A stretch of 64,000 nucleotides of DNA. Source: Siphonodentalium dalli (lineage: Eukaryota; Mollusca; Scaphopoda; Gadilida; Siphonodentaliidae). Positions 11,901 through 22,698 of the stretch are shown piece by piece. The stretch is from positions 33,296,987 through 33,360,986 of the forward strand of contig CP136063.1 in NCBI GenBank assembly GCA_032622095.1. Reading direction: 5' to 3'. The position numbers and the translations under genes are program-made. The notes below the pieces were generated by a model. It made no database searches. It saw only the letters and a program-made list of their open reading frames with translations, and had not been told where the DNA came from. Every line of letters begins with the position of its first letter. Positions within the stretch are counted from its first letter, which is position 1.

Positions 11901-12181
11901 GTAGCCTACGTTCCGATATGTTCCCAAATTATATCTCAGATAGCCCCTAATGCCATTGTGGAAATCCATGCGCAGATACTTACCACTACTTCTGGGCGTG
12001 TCCCATATTTCACACTGAACGAATGGAAATGTGTCAACAATTATACCAAAAAGGACTGAAAATTACACATATCAATGATTTACTTCTCGGAATTCCCGAT
12101 ATCTCAAATAGAACAAAAAATATTCTCTTCAAAATAGTCCATCGATATATAACAGCGACAATTCGATTCGAAGTAGGATAA
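8910..12181 (+). pseudogene. LINE A endonuclease/reverse transcriptase polyprotein, decayed
   Basis: Endonuclease blocks: ISICQYNIRSIRNK at about 9090, ETHLE after a nonsense codon at 9168, TGDFNSNLL near 9487, and TDHRGVY near 9675. RT blocks: LKLNKAHGHDGIS about 10352, NQSGFIAGHST about 10640, CDISKAFERV about 10747 followed by a stop, GPFLFLVYINDL about 10939, and YADD at 11005-11016. The C-terminal region has DYSDAVWD (about 11395), then a Cys/His cluster CHCGNPC...HYFWAC (about 11951-11995) after an in-frame stop. Numerous stops and frameshifts rule out activity. The Cys-His tail and YADD box fit CR1-group elements. Confidence 0.82.
9030..9056 (+). other. 2A-like ribosome-skipping motif (GDIENNPGP)
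   Basis: Residues 41-49 of the frame starting at 8910 read GDIENNPGP, an exact match to the D-[VI]-E-x-N-P-G-P consensus at which ribosomes skip the final Gly-Pro bond. It is preceded by a hydrophobic stretch (ICLILICQILKLS) and followed after about 17 residues by the endonuclease domain. 2A-like peptides at this site are known from non-LTR elements of sea urchins and other marine invertebrates, where some double as signal sequences. The copy as a whole is dead, but this segment is intact. Confidence 0.85.
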
Positions 12182-12400
12182 CCAGACGCATTTCAGAATA
12201 GCCACAAAAAAGCAAATTATTCACAAACCCCGAACCCACTCATTTGTAAATGTAAATATGTTTAACCAATATATGATTTTGAATCTTTCCTTTGCTATTT
12301 TTATGAATAATATTATTGTAAACAGGGAAAGGGGCAAAGTAAGTTATTTAACTTGTCCCCAATCCCTTTTGTATTATTCGATATACAAATAAAATATGTT

Positions 12401-13389
12401 TAAACTAATCTACATGATATCCTGTAACTGTATCTGGACATAAACTATGGTACTAAATCGGATTCGATCAAAGTCTACTCGGATGTCGAAACTATCAACG
12501 GCTTGGGGATAGGAAATTACATGCACCAGTATTCCAGCATGGCATATATTGTGTTTCACATCGTTATATTGTGAATATGACATCAACGTGACCAACAGAA
12601 CACCATGTACGACATTCATTCATCAGTTTATGGTTATTCACTTGGATGGATATTCTTACTTTTCCTGTGTTGTGCATTCAATGAGATGCCAAAACTCTGC
12701 ATTCTTCGGTGTATCGATAATCGGCACTGAAAGGATGTATGTTCTTGTTGTTGTTTGCAGTTACATCTGATAAGCATACTCATAACCCATGGAAATGGTC
12801 AATTTCAGATAGTCAAAGAAGTGAATATATAATGGTTTCTCTCGCGATATGATTTAGACGAATTGTCAACCAATGTCCTACAAAACAGTTGCTTCATACA
12901 AGCCAAGTTCCTGCATACATTTTTGCATGAGCTATGAGAACACTGAATCCAGTTTATGACACATCATGGAAATGTTATATTTCACATATGTTGGGTTTTG
13001 TATACATAAATTAATCTTTAATGATCCATGAGTTTAATTTCTCTCAGATAAATCAATCATCCCAACATATGCAAGAAGCGGCATACATGTGCGAAGATAC
13101 AATTAAGCTTAGTAATTGCTCATTTCATAAGATGTCAATAGGTCAAATTAAGAAGCCACAAGGAATAACCCTTGTGGCAATTTATACAAGCTCAACGTCC
13201 TCGTTTAAGTTGCAAGTCGCGATGAATCAGGTAAGTGTAGAACACCGGAGTGTGACTTCCCAGAGCTACATTGTCATTGACAACTAGACTCAATCATGCC
13301 ATATGGAGTTATCCGCCATGCCAACAAAAAGCTTCGAGCATGCGTAGTTAAAATCACCACTTCCGTCCCGACCAACTCCGGATCGCATA
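12401..13389. other. No recognised gene
   Basis: AT-rich sequence between LINE A and the 13.4-kb repeat; ORFs up to 88 codons show no recognisable motif. Confidence 0.4.
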
Positions 13390-14648
13390 GAGTAGTGTAG
13401 TGACTTAGCGACAAAATTTTGTCATATTGGAACGGACTGGCCAAAAGTGCCATTTTTTTATATTATGTCAAGTTAGGTGTGCTCTTTCAGAAAGTGAACT
13501 AGAAACAGGTTTCTGATCAATATTAACCCTTGATTCCAGTATCAATCCAAGATGGCGGCCAAATTCAATCATTATTTCACCATGACGTTCCAACTGGTAT
13601 ACAATTTAAGGAACATGCATAATAAAGGCGTCAATCCATCCGGCATTGTCATATTTTGAAGATATTAACAATCCAGTCTGACCAATTTGAAAATTTGACC
13701 AAATTTGAAAATTATAACTTTTTGAACCAAAAGCATCAAATTTTGTCATAAAATCATTCTCGTTTCAATTATTTCGGAATAATAAACAGACAATTTCTCA
13801 AAACTGTTTCAGTGCAGATCAAAGGTTAAGATCTTAAAATTTTCAGAAATGTATACTGCAAACAAAATATACAACATCTAAGACAAATTCATAACCATAT
13901 TTTAGACATTTTGGATTATGTTACCCCTCACCCCAAAAATCATGAAATTTTGTTTTTGTGATAAACATCCGATAGAACATGGATGAGAATCTATAAAGGA
14001 CACTATTCGATCACATTTATAAATACTGTAATTGCTATTACACACACAATGACCAAAGTTGAAATTTACAACTTTTTCGACTGAAATATGCAATTTGGTA
14101 AGAAAATCCTCGTCATTTCAAATATTTTGGTCCAATAAATGGTCATTTACACATAGGATATTTGCGATAGTTCAAAATGTTTGTTCTTAAATGTTTTGGA
14201 CATATATACTGAAAACAATGAATACATTTTCTGTGGTTAATAAATATGTAACAACGTTTCCGAAAATTTGGTTTATGTTACCCCTCACCCCAAAAATCAC
14301 GAAAATGTGACTTGGTTGTAATGATTCAATAAATCTTTGGTTAAATCTTATAAAGTGAGTTTTTCGATGACAATTAGTCATATATTGTTATGTAACAATC
14401 TCATTGACAGTATACTGTTTAAATTTACAATTGTATGCCTAATAACGGCTATATTTTATGGTAAAATAACCATAATTTCAAATATTTTCAACCAATATAT
14501 GGGCAATTTCTCAAACATTTCCAAAGATCATATACCACATGCGGCCTTGAAAGTTTCGAAAATGACTGTCGAATACAACACATTTAAAGGTGTATACATG
14601 TCATGTCTTGGTGAAATAGAATAAAATTCAAAAAATCTATTATACCAT
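13390..14648 (+). repeat. ~1.2-kb dispersed repeat, copy A
   Basis: This segment recurs in inverted orientation at 31437-32642. Shared landmarks in order: TAGTGTAGTGACTTAGCG, GGAACGGACTGGCC, GAAACAGGTTTCTGATCA, CCAAGATGGCGGCCAAATTC, GTTACCCCTCACCCCAAAAA (present twice, about 13920 and 14278), CTAATAACGG and GGTGAAATA. The doubled GTTACCCCTC block shows an internal duplication of ~360 bp that predates the split of the two copies. No ORF or terminal repeat was identified; the family is unknown. Confidence 0.8.
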
Positions 14649-14686
14649 AAATAATTTGAAGGTGTTGACTTATAGCGCCCGCTCTC

Positions 14687-14703
14687 CCGCGGCGAAGCCG
14701 CGG
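14687..14703. repeat. GC-rich hairpin CCGCGGC-GAA-GCCGCGG
   Basis: A perfect 7-bp GC stem with a GAA loop, followed by AAGCGAAGCGACCA. It stands out in AT-rich DNA. Its resemblance to a repeat-family terminus is only an impression. Confidence 0.7.
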
Positions 14704-15324
14704 AAGCGAAGCGACCAGGGTATACGTATGCGAATATGAGATATACTAATCGACTTTTTCGGCGAATCTAAACATAGATAAAATTACCTAAAATGGATAA
14801 TTTATTCATAACTGAAGGGTCAGCCAGGGTCAGCGGAGTCCAAAATTCTATTGTTGGCAACGGCCGCCATTTTGTTTTGATTAATTCCCACCTCGATCAG
14901 CCTCGATCGGCAGCGAAGTTAGTGTAATTTATCAAAATGACCAAGAGCGAAAACTTTGATAAATAATTCTTATCGGCACATGTTAGTTATACATGTACTT
15001 CATTATATATGGGCAAATAATGTCTTTAATACAAGCCAAAGATATTAAAAATTGTGAATCTGAGCACTGAAGTTTAACAAAAAGTGAAATAATCAAATTG
15101 CATGAACAAATTTTGTTTACATATTTTATAAAAATATTAAAAATATTTGCCCCGAAAGAGGATTTTAGAGGCCCCACTGGGTGTTTAGATATTTGCTTCA
15201 ATTTTCTATCGGTGTTTCCGCCTAAAAGTTGGATGGAATATTCTCAAAGTGCAAAGCCGACAAACGAAAACTATAAGTTCCGATAGATTGATAGATCGCA
15301 GAGTCCTTTTAAATAAATCGAATT
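14704..15324. other. No recognised gene
   Basis: Contains a CGGCCGCCATTTTG motif near 14862 and doubled GCCTCGATC near 14893-14908. Nothing codes recognisably. Confidence 0.4.
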
Positions 15325-15649
15325 AGTGCCACCGCACACGCTGCGATTAAAATCGTAAGTGGGGAAAATCGCAGGAGGAAGCATCCAATGCGCATGCCCA
15401 CGACAATATCGTAGCCAAATCGTAGCAATCAAGCACTGTTTGATTTTACCAGGAAAATCGTGGCGTGACTTTGGCAACGCACGCGATCGTAGCTGTCACA
15501 TGACCACTGTCGCACTGGTCATGTTGTAAATACCACGAAAATCGTAGCTGCAAAGATCGCAGCACCGTAGCGTCTGCGGGCAAGCTACGATTTCTCCACC
15601 TACGATTTTCCCCACTTACGATTTTAATCGTAGCGTCTGCGGTGGCACT
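15325..15649. mobile_element. MITE with ~50-bp terminal inverted repeats
   Basis: The left end AGTGCCACCGCACACGCTGC continues ATTAAAATCGTAAGTGGGGA. The right end is the complement of AGTGCCACCGCAGACGCTAC continuing with the same text. AATCGTAG/CTACGATT recur many times inside. Its internal text (CGCAGGA.., TGCGCATGC, TGTTTGATT) resembles the element at 16.3 kb, so the two are related families. No ORF. Target duplication unclear. Confidence 0.8.
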
Positions 15650-16291
15650 TAATCATAGATTCATACAACTTTAGTGTGTCCCAAATCAAATATTGGGTGA
15701 TGAGGCATGGGTCGAGACATAATATAGTTCCAAAGATATTAACTATTTTAAGCCATTTGATTCATTGATGGTGTGAACCAATCCAATCATGTTATTGATA
15801 ATGGCTTGTATATCATGTATTTCTATTCACAACGAGCGAAAGAAATATGAGTTTGTTGCTTGATAAGTTTGTATCAGTACGCACACATAAAAAAAAACAT
15901 GCAGACATGTTTCGCCGCTCAACATTCACACTGAAAACATGTTAAATAACTCAACACCTACGATTATGAACACAACTGAGGTAAGCAATGTGTACATATT
16001 TATGAAATCCATTCTAAGAATAGATTTCTTAAAGCCAAAGTCGACACTGACTGGCGAAATATTGCAGACAAAACCAAATAAAAACAAAACGCACAGTGAC
16101 AGTGACTTCGAGCTTGAATTGAAAAAAAAAAAATGAATTTACCACAAGACCTCTCGGGTAGAAGAGTCATCAGCCTTCTATATTTACAACCATATTAGTC
16201 CTTTTCATGAAAATAAATTAAATTTAAAGCAAGTCGAAGATGTTAAATAAGTTATGTTTAAAAATATTATGCAATAATGCATGAAATTAAT
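15650..16291. other. No recognised gene
   Basis: AT-rich spacer between two MITEs; the 65-codon ORF ending in a Lys run is not recognised. Confidence 0.4.
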
Positions 16292-17632
16292 AAGTTTACG
16301 TTCAGACGACCACGATACAATCGTAAGCGGAAAGATTTCCGTCGCAGGAAGTAACCGGTAGCTCGATTGCGCATGCTAACATCAAAATCGTTGGTCATAA
16401 ATTGATATCAAGCGCCGTTTGATTCTAGATGCGAAATATGGATATCCTTGGTTACCTCCACTTGCGATGTAATCGCAGCTGTATAGGCCTGCAACGATTC
16501 ATCGTGATTTCGATTCATCGCGATTCGTCATTCATGATTCTATACGCGATTCATTTGTCTGTAATTTCGATACACTACGATACAGTTCCGCTTCCGTATT
16601 ATGCAGTTACCATCCGAAGTAAATCGGGACCCCTCGTTCGTTTCCGTAAGCTGTGAATGCTTACGAAGTTTTATTGGAAGTAAATCTGTAAATTTCGTTT
16701 GTTTCCGTGAGCTCGCACTTTGACCTTTGACACAAACGTTTGCGGAAGTGATATGACTGACCTACGTAACCTAGCCTCAGACTGTAAGCCATGCTCTGAT
16801 TGGTTTAATTTGATGAACTGCTGTGATTTCAATCAATCAAATACTAGTATATTGGATATATCGTCTGCGCAAAACAACAACACGTGGGCCGTGGAAATAT
16901 GTCTGCTCAAGAAAGCTTAAAACTAGTCAATCCGACAGCGCCCTACAGGTAGAAAATCTGGCAGTATTTCGGTTTTGGGACGTAACCCTTTGAGGATGGA
17001 AAGCCATGCATTAAGACAGACAGAACTAAAACGATCTGCAAATTATGTTCGACGACAACCTCTTACAAGACTGGTGTTACGACCAACATGTCACACCATT
17101 TGAAACGACATCATTCTCAGCCAGCTGTTGTGATTATATGATATATAAACAGATGAGTGAGAAACTTTTCAACTCTTTTACCGTCTTCAGTATCAATATG
17201 TCATGTTGTACTGGTATTTCCGGATGTGTACGAGCATACTATATTACTACATACTACAATACACATGTATATAACTAAACAATTATGAAAGTCCACAGTA
17301 ATATTAGAAAAACTATCATTAAAACTCAACCTGAGAGTGTGCAAATTTGGAGTGTTGAATAGCTATTTACTCGTGGGATAAAATTTTGCCTATCACGATA
17401 CGTATTGTATCATTGGCCCCATATCGCGATACATATTGTATCGTGACCAAGCATATCGTTACAGGCCGACAGCCGTGTGTACGTAAAAATCGTAGCTGGC
17501 AATGGTCGTAGGGTAGTCAATCACATTCTTTAGAACAACATATGCTATCATAATGTACGATGAGATTGCAATCGTCTGAACAAACTATTCCTCCACTTAT
17601 GATTGTATCGTGGTCGTCTGAACATACACTAA
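16292..17632. mobile_element. MITE with GTTCAGACGACCACG termini, split by a hAT-like insertion
   Basis: The left end (GTTCAGACGACCACGATACA at about 16300) and the complement of 17590-17625 match over some 30 bp, extending to ATCGTAAGCGGA versus ATCATAAGTGGA. Internal text resembles the 15.3-kb MITE. The middle (16484-17469) is a separate element; without it the MITE is about 350 bp, similar to its relative. Confidence 0.72.
16484..17469. mobile_element. hAT-like non-autonomous element nested in a MITE
   Basis: Left terminus TAGGCCTGCAACGATTCATC, right terminus ending ATCGTTACAGGCC: imperfect inverted repeats of the form seen in hAT elements (xAGGnCTGyAACGAT). Subterminal GATTCATCG and GATACATATTGTATCG motifs are repeated. 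Flanking CAGCTGTA (16476-16483) and CAGCCGTG (17470-17477) agree at 6 of 8 bases and could be a decayed 8-bp hAT target duplication. Internal ORFs (66 and 77 codons) are not a recognisable transposase. Confidence 0.6.
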
Positions 17633-18149
17633 GTTGTTCCCACAGTATGTTATACTTGTGATAGTTACTAGTACAGTATGCATGCAGTGTTCACCTGCCC
17701 CTGGCGTATTGTGATAATCACCAACCAATCATCAGAAATTAGGAAATGATGGAATCGAGATAAAAAAAAGATGCATGCAAATTTCAATGACGTGCCTAAA
17801 AACCAGGTAGAAAATGTAATGTTGCGAAAAATACATAATAATGCAATACTTCAGTATGGACAGTATGTCGTGATATAATATTAGTATACGAACATTTGCA
17901 AAACTAACTGTCAAGACTCAAGCAAGGTTTCGTTTCGGTCAACATTGTGTGGCTATATAAATCACTAAACACTCACATGACGCAAACATTCTATTATTGG
18001 CTGACCTCGGGTTAAGTCAGAACAAATCGTGTTATGTTCCAGGTGATGACTTGCTTTCACATGCCCAAGTTGTACCCACTAACCAAGTTGTCCCTACCAT
18101 CTAGGAAGCCCAGGTTAGACCGTTAACTTCTGGGTTGCCCTGGCTGATG

Positions 18150-18543
18150 TACCCTGCTGGACAAAACAAGTGTCCATTGGCACCGCGGTGTATTTGCCGT
18201 TCGACCGTGCTGTCAGAGTTTGTAACTGCAGTTGAGCACCGCGGCTGAGCGGCAAGTACACCGCAGCCAAACGTCAAGTACACATATACACCATGGCCGA
18301 AAAGCAACTACAACGGGGCCGCATGGCATGTACACCGTGGTTAGATTTCTGGTTTGTATTGTCTTTTTTCAGTTTAATGAATGTACACAGCGGTAACTAC
18401 ACCATGGCCGAATGGCAAATACACCGCGGCCCAACTGTAGTTAGCCGGTGGAGCCGCGATGTACCGGTAATTGCATTTCGGCCGCGGTGGCAATGATAAC
18501 CGCACCGTGGTTAAGTGGGACACTTGTTTTACCCAGCAGGGTA
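18150..18543. mobile_element. TA-flanked MITE with CCCTGCTGG termini
   Basis: Left CCCTGCTGGACAAAACAAGT and the complement of the right end (CCCTGCTGGGTAAAACAAGT) form near-perfect inverted repeats, each bordered by TA. Inside are many variants of ACACCGCGG, GGCCGAANGGCAA and ACCATGGCC, giving repeated overlapping hairpins. No ORF of note. TA duplication is compatible with Tc1/mariner-type movement, but this is inference. Confidence 0.78.
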
Positions 18544-18764
18544 TAAAGCTTGGTGAGAAAGCTTATGGTACATAAACCCGAGGCATCTGGGAGACTAGTG
18601 CTGTATGGTATTTTCGTTAATCATCAACACCAAGATACCATATGCAAAAAAACGCTGCCTTACACCGCCCACATTATTAGGTCAACTTTACTTTGTAAAG
18701 TTTGAGCTATTGCCATGGCTTTGTCGTCTGTGTGTACATGTATGCGTGTGGGCGTAATTCGTCA

Positions 18765-20195
18765 ACAATACAGGCTACAGGTCGTACCTTTGGTCAGATC
18801 ATTATGAAATTTCACATAGCTGTTGACATCAACATTTAGACCGGAATGATTCATTTGGATAAAAAAACATGGCCACCAGCGGCCATCTTGGATTTCAATA
18901 TTCAATCCATTAGAACGGTCTACAGGTTGTACTGTTTGTCTGATCATCATGAAATTTGTCATGGATGTTAATATTGACATGTAGATGGGAACGAGTAATT
19001 TTGGGGTCATTCGACCAAAAAACATGGCCGTCGACAGCCATCTTGGATTTTACTCTTTGCATGACTAAATTATTTGGCACGCCCTACAGGTTGTACCTTT
19101 GGTCGGATCATCATGAAATTTGTCATGGATGTTAATATTTACATGTAGATGGGAAACGAGTACTTTTGGGGTCATTCGGCCAAAAAACATGGCCGCTGGC
19201 AGCTATCTCAGCTGGCTATCTTGGATTTTACTCTTTGCGTCGGATCATGATAAAATTTGTCATGAATGTTGACAATGACATGTAGATGGGAACGAGTCAT
19301 TTTGGGGTCATTTGGCCAAAAAACATGGCCGCCAGCAGCCATCTTGGATTTTACTCTTTGGATGACTAAATCCTTTAGCACGGGCTACAGATCGTAGCTT
19401 TAGTCTGATCATCATGAAATTTGTCATGGCTGTTTAAATTTGACTGTAGATGGGAATGATTCATTTTGGGGTCATTCGGACAAAAAAACATGGCTGCCCG
19501 CGGCCATCTTTGATTTCAAAATTCAATCCATTAGCACAGGCTACTGTTCGTCTGGTCATCATTAAATTTGTCGTGGGTGTTAATATTGACATGTAGATGG
19601 GAACGAGTAATTTTGGGGTCGTTCGGCCAAAAAACATGGCCGCTGGCAGCCATCTTGGAATTTACTCTTTGCATGACTAAATCCTTTCACACAGGCCACA
19701 AGTCTAACCTTTGGTCAGATCATCATGAAATTTGTCATGGTTGTTAAATATGACATGTAGATGGGAACGAGTCATTGTCCAGTCATTCGACCAAAAAACA
19801 TGGCCGCCAGCAGCCATCTTGGATTTTACACTTTGCATGACTAAATCCTTTGGCACGTGCTACAGAACGCACCTTTTGTCAGATCATTGTGAAATTTGTC
19901 ATGGATGTTGACATTGACATGTAGATCGAGTAATTTTTAGGTTATTCGGCCAAAATCATGGCCGCCAGCAGCCATCTTGGATTTTACTCTTTGCATGACT
20001 AAATCCTTTGGCATGGGCTACAGGTCGTACCTTTAATCGGATCATCATGAAATTTGTCATGGTTGTTGACACAGGCATGTAGATAACAAGTCATTTTAGG
20101 TTCATTTGGTCTTAAAATGTGTCCACTGGCAGCCATCTTGGATTTTACTCTTTGCATGACAAAATCCTTTGGCACACCCTACAGTCCACTTCCCT
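18765..20195 (+). repeat. Tandem array, ~158-bp unit, about nine copies
   Basis: Each unit has GATCATCATGAAATTTGTCA, GACATGTAGATGGGAACGAG, TTTTGGGGTCATTCGGCCAA, AAACATGGCCGCC, AGCCATCTTGGATTTTACTC, TTTGCATGACTAAATCCTTT and GGCTACAGGTCGTACC. CATCTTGG cores recur near 18888, 19040, 19218, 19340, 19505, 19650, 19817, 19975 and 20135, so spacing varies between about 120 and 180 bp. Units are diverged. A lone unit in opposite orientation sits at 28128-28240. Unit length and isolated units recall bivalve pearl elements, but the match of sequence was not tested. Confidence 0.88.
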
Positions 20196-20534
20196 CATCC
20201 GATCATCTCCAGACTTCATATTAATCTTGATATTGATCTTACTAGATGGAAGCTATCAAATGTTTTAAAATTTTATTGGAAAACATAGCCACCTGGATTT
20301 TACATCTGTAACAATCTTGGATTTAACTTTTTTATATACCGGTATACATGTACCGGTATATGTATCTCTTCATGTTGATAATCTAGTATTACTTAGACAT
20401 TTCAACTTTCCGCACCCCTAATCGCTCCACATTAAATTATTCCCTTTCCAAGTTGAGGTACAGTGTCATTGACACTTTCATTATATGAAGTACAGCTATG
20501 CTCTAATTAATCGACACTCCTTAACGAGGTTGAC

Positions 20535-20620
20535 ATGCGGTGTAATACCGCCTGACCGCGGTGTAATAACGCGGTCAGCCGCGGTATTGAAAACGCGGGC
20601 AACTGCGTGGTCGCGGTTGA
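20535..20620. repeat. Cluster of overlapping GCGGT/ACCGC hairpins
   Basis: GCGGTGTAATACCGC is a palindrome, followed by TGACCGCGG-TGTAATAA-CGCGGTCA and CCGCGG-TATTGAAAA-CGCGG. GC content is far above the neighbourhood. CACCGCGG is shared with the 18.15-kb MITE, so it may be a relic of that family. Confidence 0.65.
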
Positions 20621-21395
20621 GTTTTTGGTGCCACTACCGCTGTGTAAGTTTAAACCACAGTAAAACCTAGCGTCCGTATCGCAACTGAGCATTGTAAATT
20701 ATCGGACAATAGACTGACATATTGCGCATGGAAAATATTAATCTGAAATTGAAAATAAATCGGTTCTAATTTACCACGGTCCCGATTTCCTTAAGCGTGC
20801 CAAATAAAGAGCGTCTGTTTATTCGTGATATGGTATATGGATAAGGTGTGCGCGATTAAGAATTAAAATGGCTTTTCGGTTCGAGCAAGATAATTATGCG
20901 ATCGCCATGTGCACATTTCACCGACACAAAAATCATTTGGTTCAAGGAATTACGTGGGGACGTCAACCATTGAAGACGTCAGTACTCTAAAATAAATTTA
21001 GTTTGGCGCGAGGAATGAATGTAAGGTCAGTTTCTTAATTATTGGTGAAATGTTTTGAAAATTTAAGGGTACATTACTACATGTATGTTTGGGATCACCT
21101 CTAGATGGGAACGATTGAATTTGAACAATTTTCGATGAAATACATGGCACCCCCTCCCCCTTGAATCTGACCTAAAACACAATTTTGCATAATTCCATTC
21201 GCACCTTGCACCCCCCCCCCCTTGCCCCTCAATGCTCAGGCCTAATAACCTAGATATATTCATAAACCATGGTTCTATATACCGGTACCCGGTATCTGAA
21301 CCTGAAAATTCCATAAATACACAGAACGACATGATGTGTAAATGGGTTTGTCGATATGAGAGGGGATGGGTTCACATCAGAAGATTGTTTGCAAG
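20621..21395. other. No recognised gene
   Basis: Mostly unremarkable; an 11-base C run at 21211-21221 follows a CCCCCTCCCCC tract at about 21150. Confidence 0.4.
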
Positions 21396-21550
21396 ATTGT
21401 CGGGATAACTTGGTTACTGGGTACAACTTGGGCATGTGAAAGCGAGTCATCACAGCAGAAAACCTGGAACATAACACGATTCGTTCTGTGTCCAGTAAAT
21501 ATTTAGTAACACATGTTTCCTATAAGAGATCTGAATATCAACTAACTTAA

Positions 21551-22024
21551 AGGTACTCAATCCGAACAGAGGGTCCCCATCTCAACAGATCCCAATAACA
21601 ACAATCCGATCAGATGGTCCTATATTTCTTTGGCTTTGGGGGTACAAAATATTTGATTCGAGTCGAGGAACCCATCAAACAAAGCTCAGAGTTATTAAAT
21701 ATTGATTTTTGAAATTTGTTATTTACTCGAGATGAGTACTAATAATTGCCTTAAACTGCCGTAATCTGCTCTGGATGTGTACTCCAAGATCTATTAAAAC
21801 AGACAAGGATGGATAACTCTAAAATCAAGTGGTAATAACAGCGCAATTTTGACTGAGTTCTGGGTCAGATAATATTCCCGATAATGAAAATTAATAGATT
21901 TCTAAAATCGATATCTAACAAATCTGAGCTTTGATGGGTGACTTCCTCGACTCGAATCAAATATTTTTGACCCCCGAAGCCATTGAAATAGTAATTGAGA
22001 GGAGTTTTATCGGATTGAGTACCT
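21551..22024. mobile_element. TTAA-flanked MITE, family T1, full copy
   Basis: TTAA at 21547-21550 and 22025-22028 flank perfect 15-bp inverted termini AGGTACTCAATCCGA. The inverted similarity runs much deeper: GATTCGAGTCGAGGAA and CATCAAA..AAGCTCAGA occur on both arms, so it is a foldback-type MITE. A second full copy is at 49339-49770 and a fragment at 34131-34425. Termini starting AGG differ from the piggyBac CCC consensus; Sola3 also uses TTAA. Confidence 0.82.
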
Positions 22025-22155
22025 TTAATGTTACCAGTCAATGTGATTATGTCCCAAACCATGTGAACTCAGGATTAGATGCATGGCCAAGTTTGTGCCA
22101 CACTCAGGAAGATTATAATCCCCACTCTATGCTAAACCAGGTCATACATGTGTAT

Positions 22156-22698
22156 TATACCAGCGCCGAAGCCGACCCACCCAAACTCAGTTGCGGTAGT
22201 TTATGACAAAAAAATTGTTTTAGTATATCTGGGATAAATCGCAACCATCTTTCATACGGTACTTTGCGATAATTACTTTGCGATATTATCTTTGACTGAT
22301 AAATCACAAACAAATTTGCGACACTTACCTTTGCTATTGCAAAGGTATGTTAATTTGTTTGCAAAGTAATTAACAGTTTTTATCGCAAAGATGATTGCTA
22401 TTCTGTTATATAAATTTGCGAAGTATTTTACGATCTATCGTAAAGATGTTTGCAATTTATCGCAAAGTTTTGCGATTTATCAACATGTATTTTTAAATAG
22501 ATATTTGGAAAGTGACTGGAGGGTTTTCAAAACTTGAACCCAAATTTGTTTGTGATTTATCATCAGTCAAAGATATCGCAAAGTAATTATCGCAAAGTAT
22601 GAAAGATGGTTGCGATTTATCCCAGATATACTAAAGCAAATTTTTTGTCAGAAACTGCCGCAACTGAGTTTGGGTGGGTCGGCTTCGGTGCTGGTATA
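22156..22698. mobile_element. Foldback element with ~160-bp arms rich in ATCGCAAAG
   Basis: Arms 22156-22318 and 22541-22698 are near-perfect complements: TATACCAGCGCCGAAGCCGA, CCCAAACTCAGTTGCGG, ATCTGGGATAAATCGCAACC, CTTTGCGATAATTACTTTGC. The core 22319-22540 is itself filled with TTTGCGAT/ATCGCAAAG variants. No ORF. LINE B abuts its right end exactly, so that LINE probably inserted at or next to the element boundary. Confidence 0.85.

Larger units (their letters stand above)
8500..12400 (+). mobile_element. CR1-group LINE with 2A peptide, decayed (LINE A)
   Basis: The order is N-terminal leader ORF, 2A-like motif, AP-endonuclease domain, reverse transcriptase and Cys/His C-terminus, all on the plus strand but spread over all three frames with many stops. 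A likely 3' UTR follows, with AATAAA near 12388. The 5' end is not defined; an ORF at 8557-8913 with a hydrophobic start may be part of the leader. LINE E at 52.5-56 kb has the same architecture and a similar C-terminus, so both probably belong to one clade. Confidence 0.78.
18021..21485. repeat. Short inverted repeat bracketing a ~3.4-kb block
   Basis: Left arm 18021-18100 (AATCGTGTTATGTTCCAGGT, TTTCACATGCCCAAGTTGTA) matches the complement of 21396-21485. Between the arms lie the 18.15-kb MITE, the ~158-bp tandem array and unassigned DNA. The arms could be ends of one composite element or two copies of a short repeat in opposite orientation. Confidence 0.6.

Noticed and set aside
14687-14703. 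Intrinsic terminator hairpin
   Set aside because: The window is eukaryotic and no T run follows.
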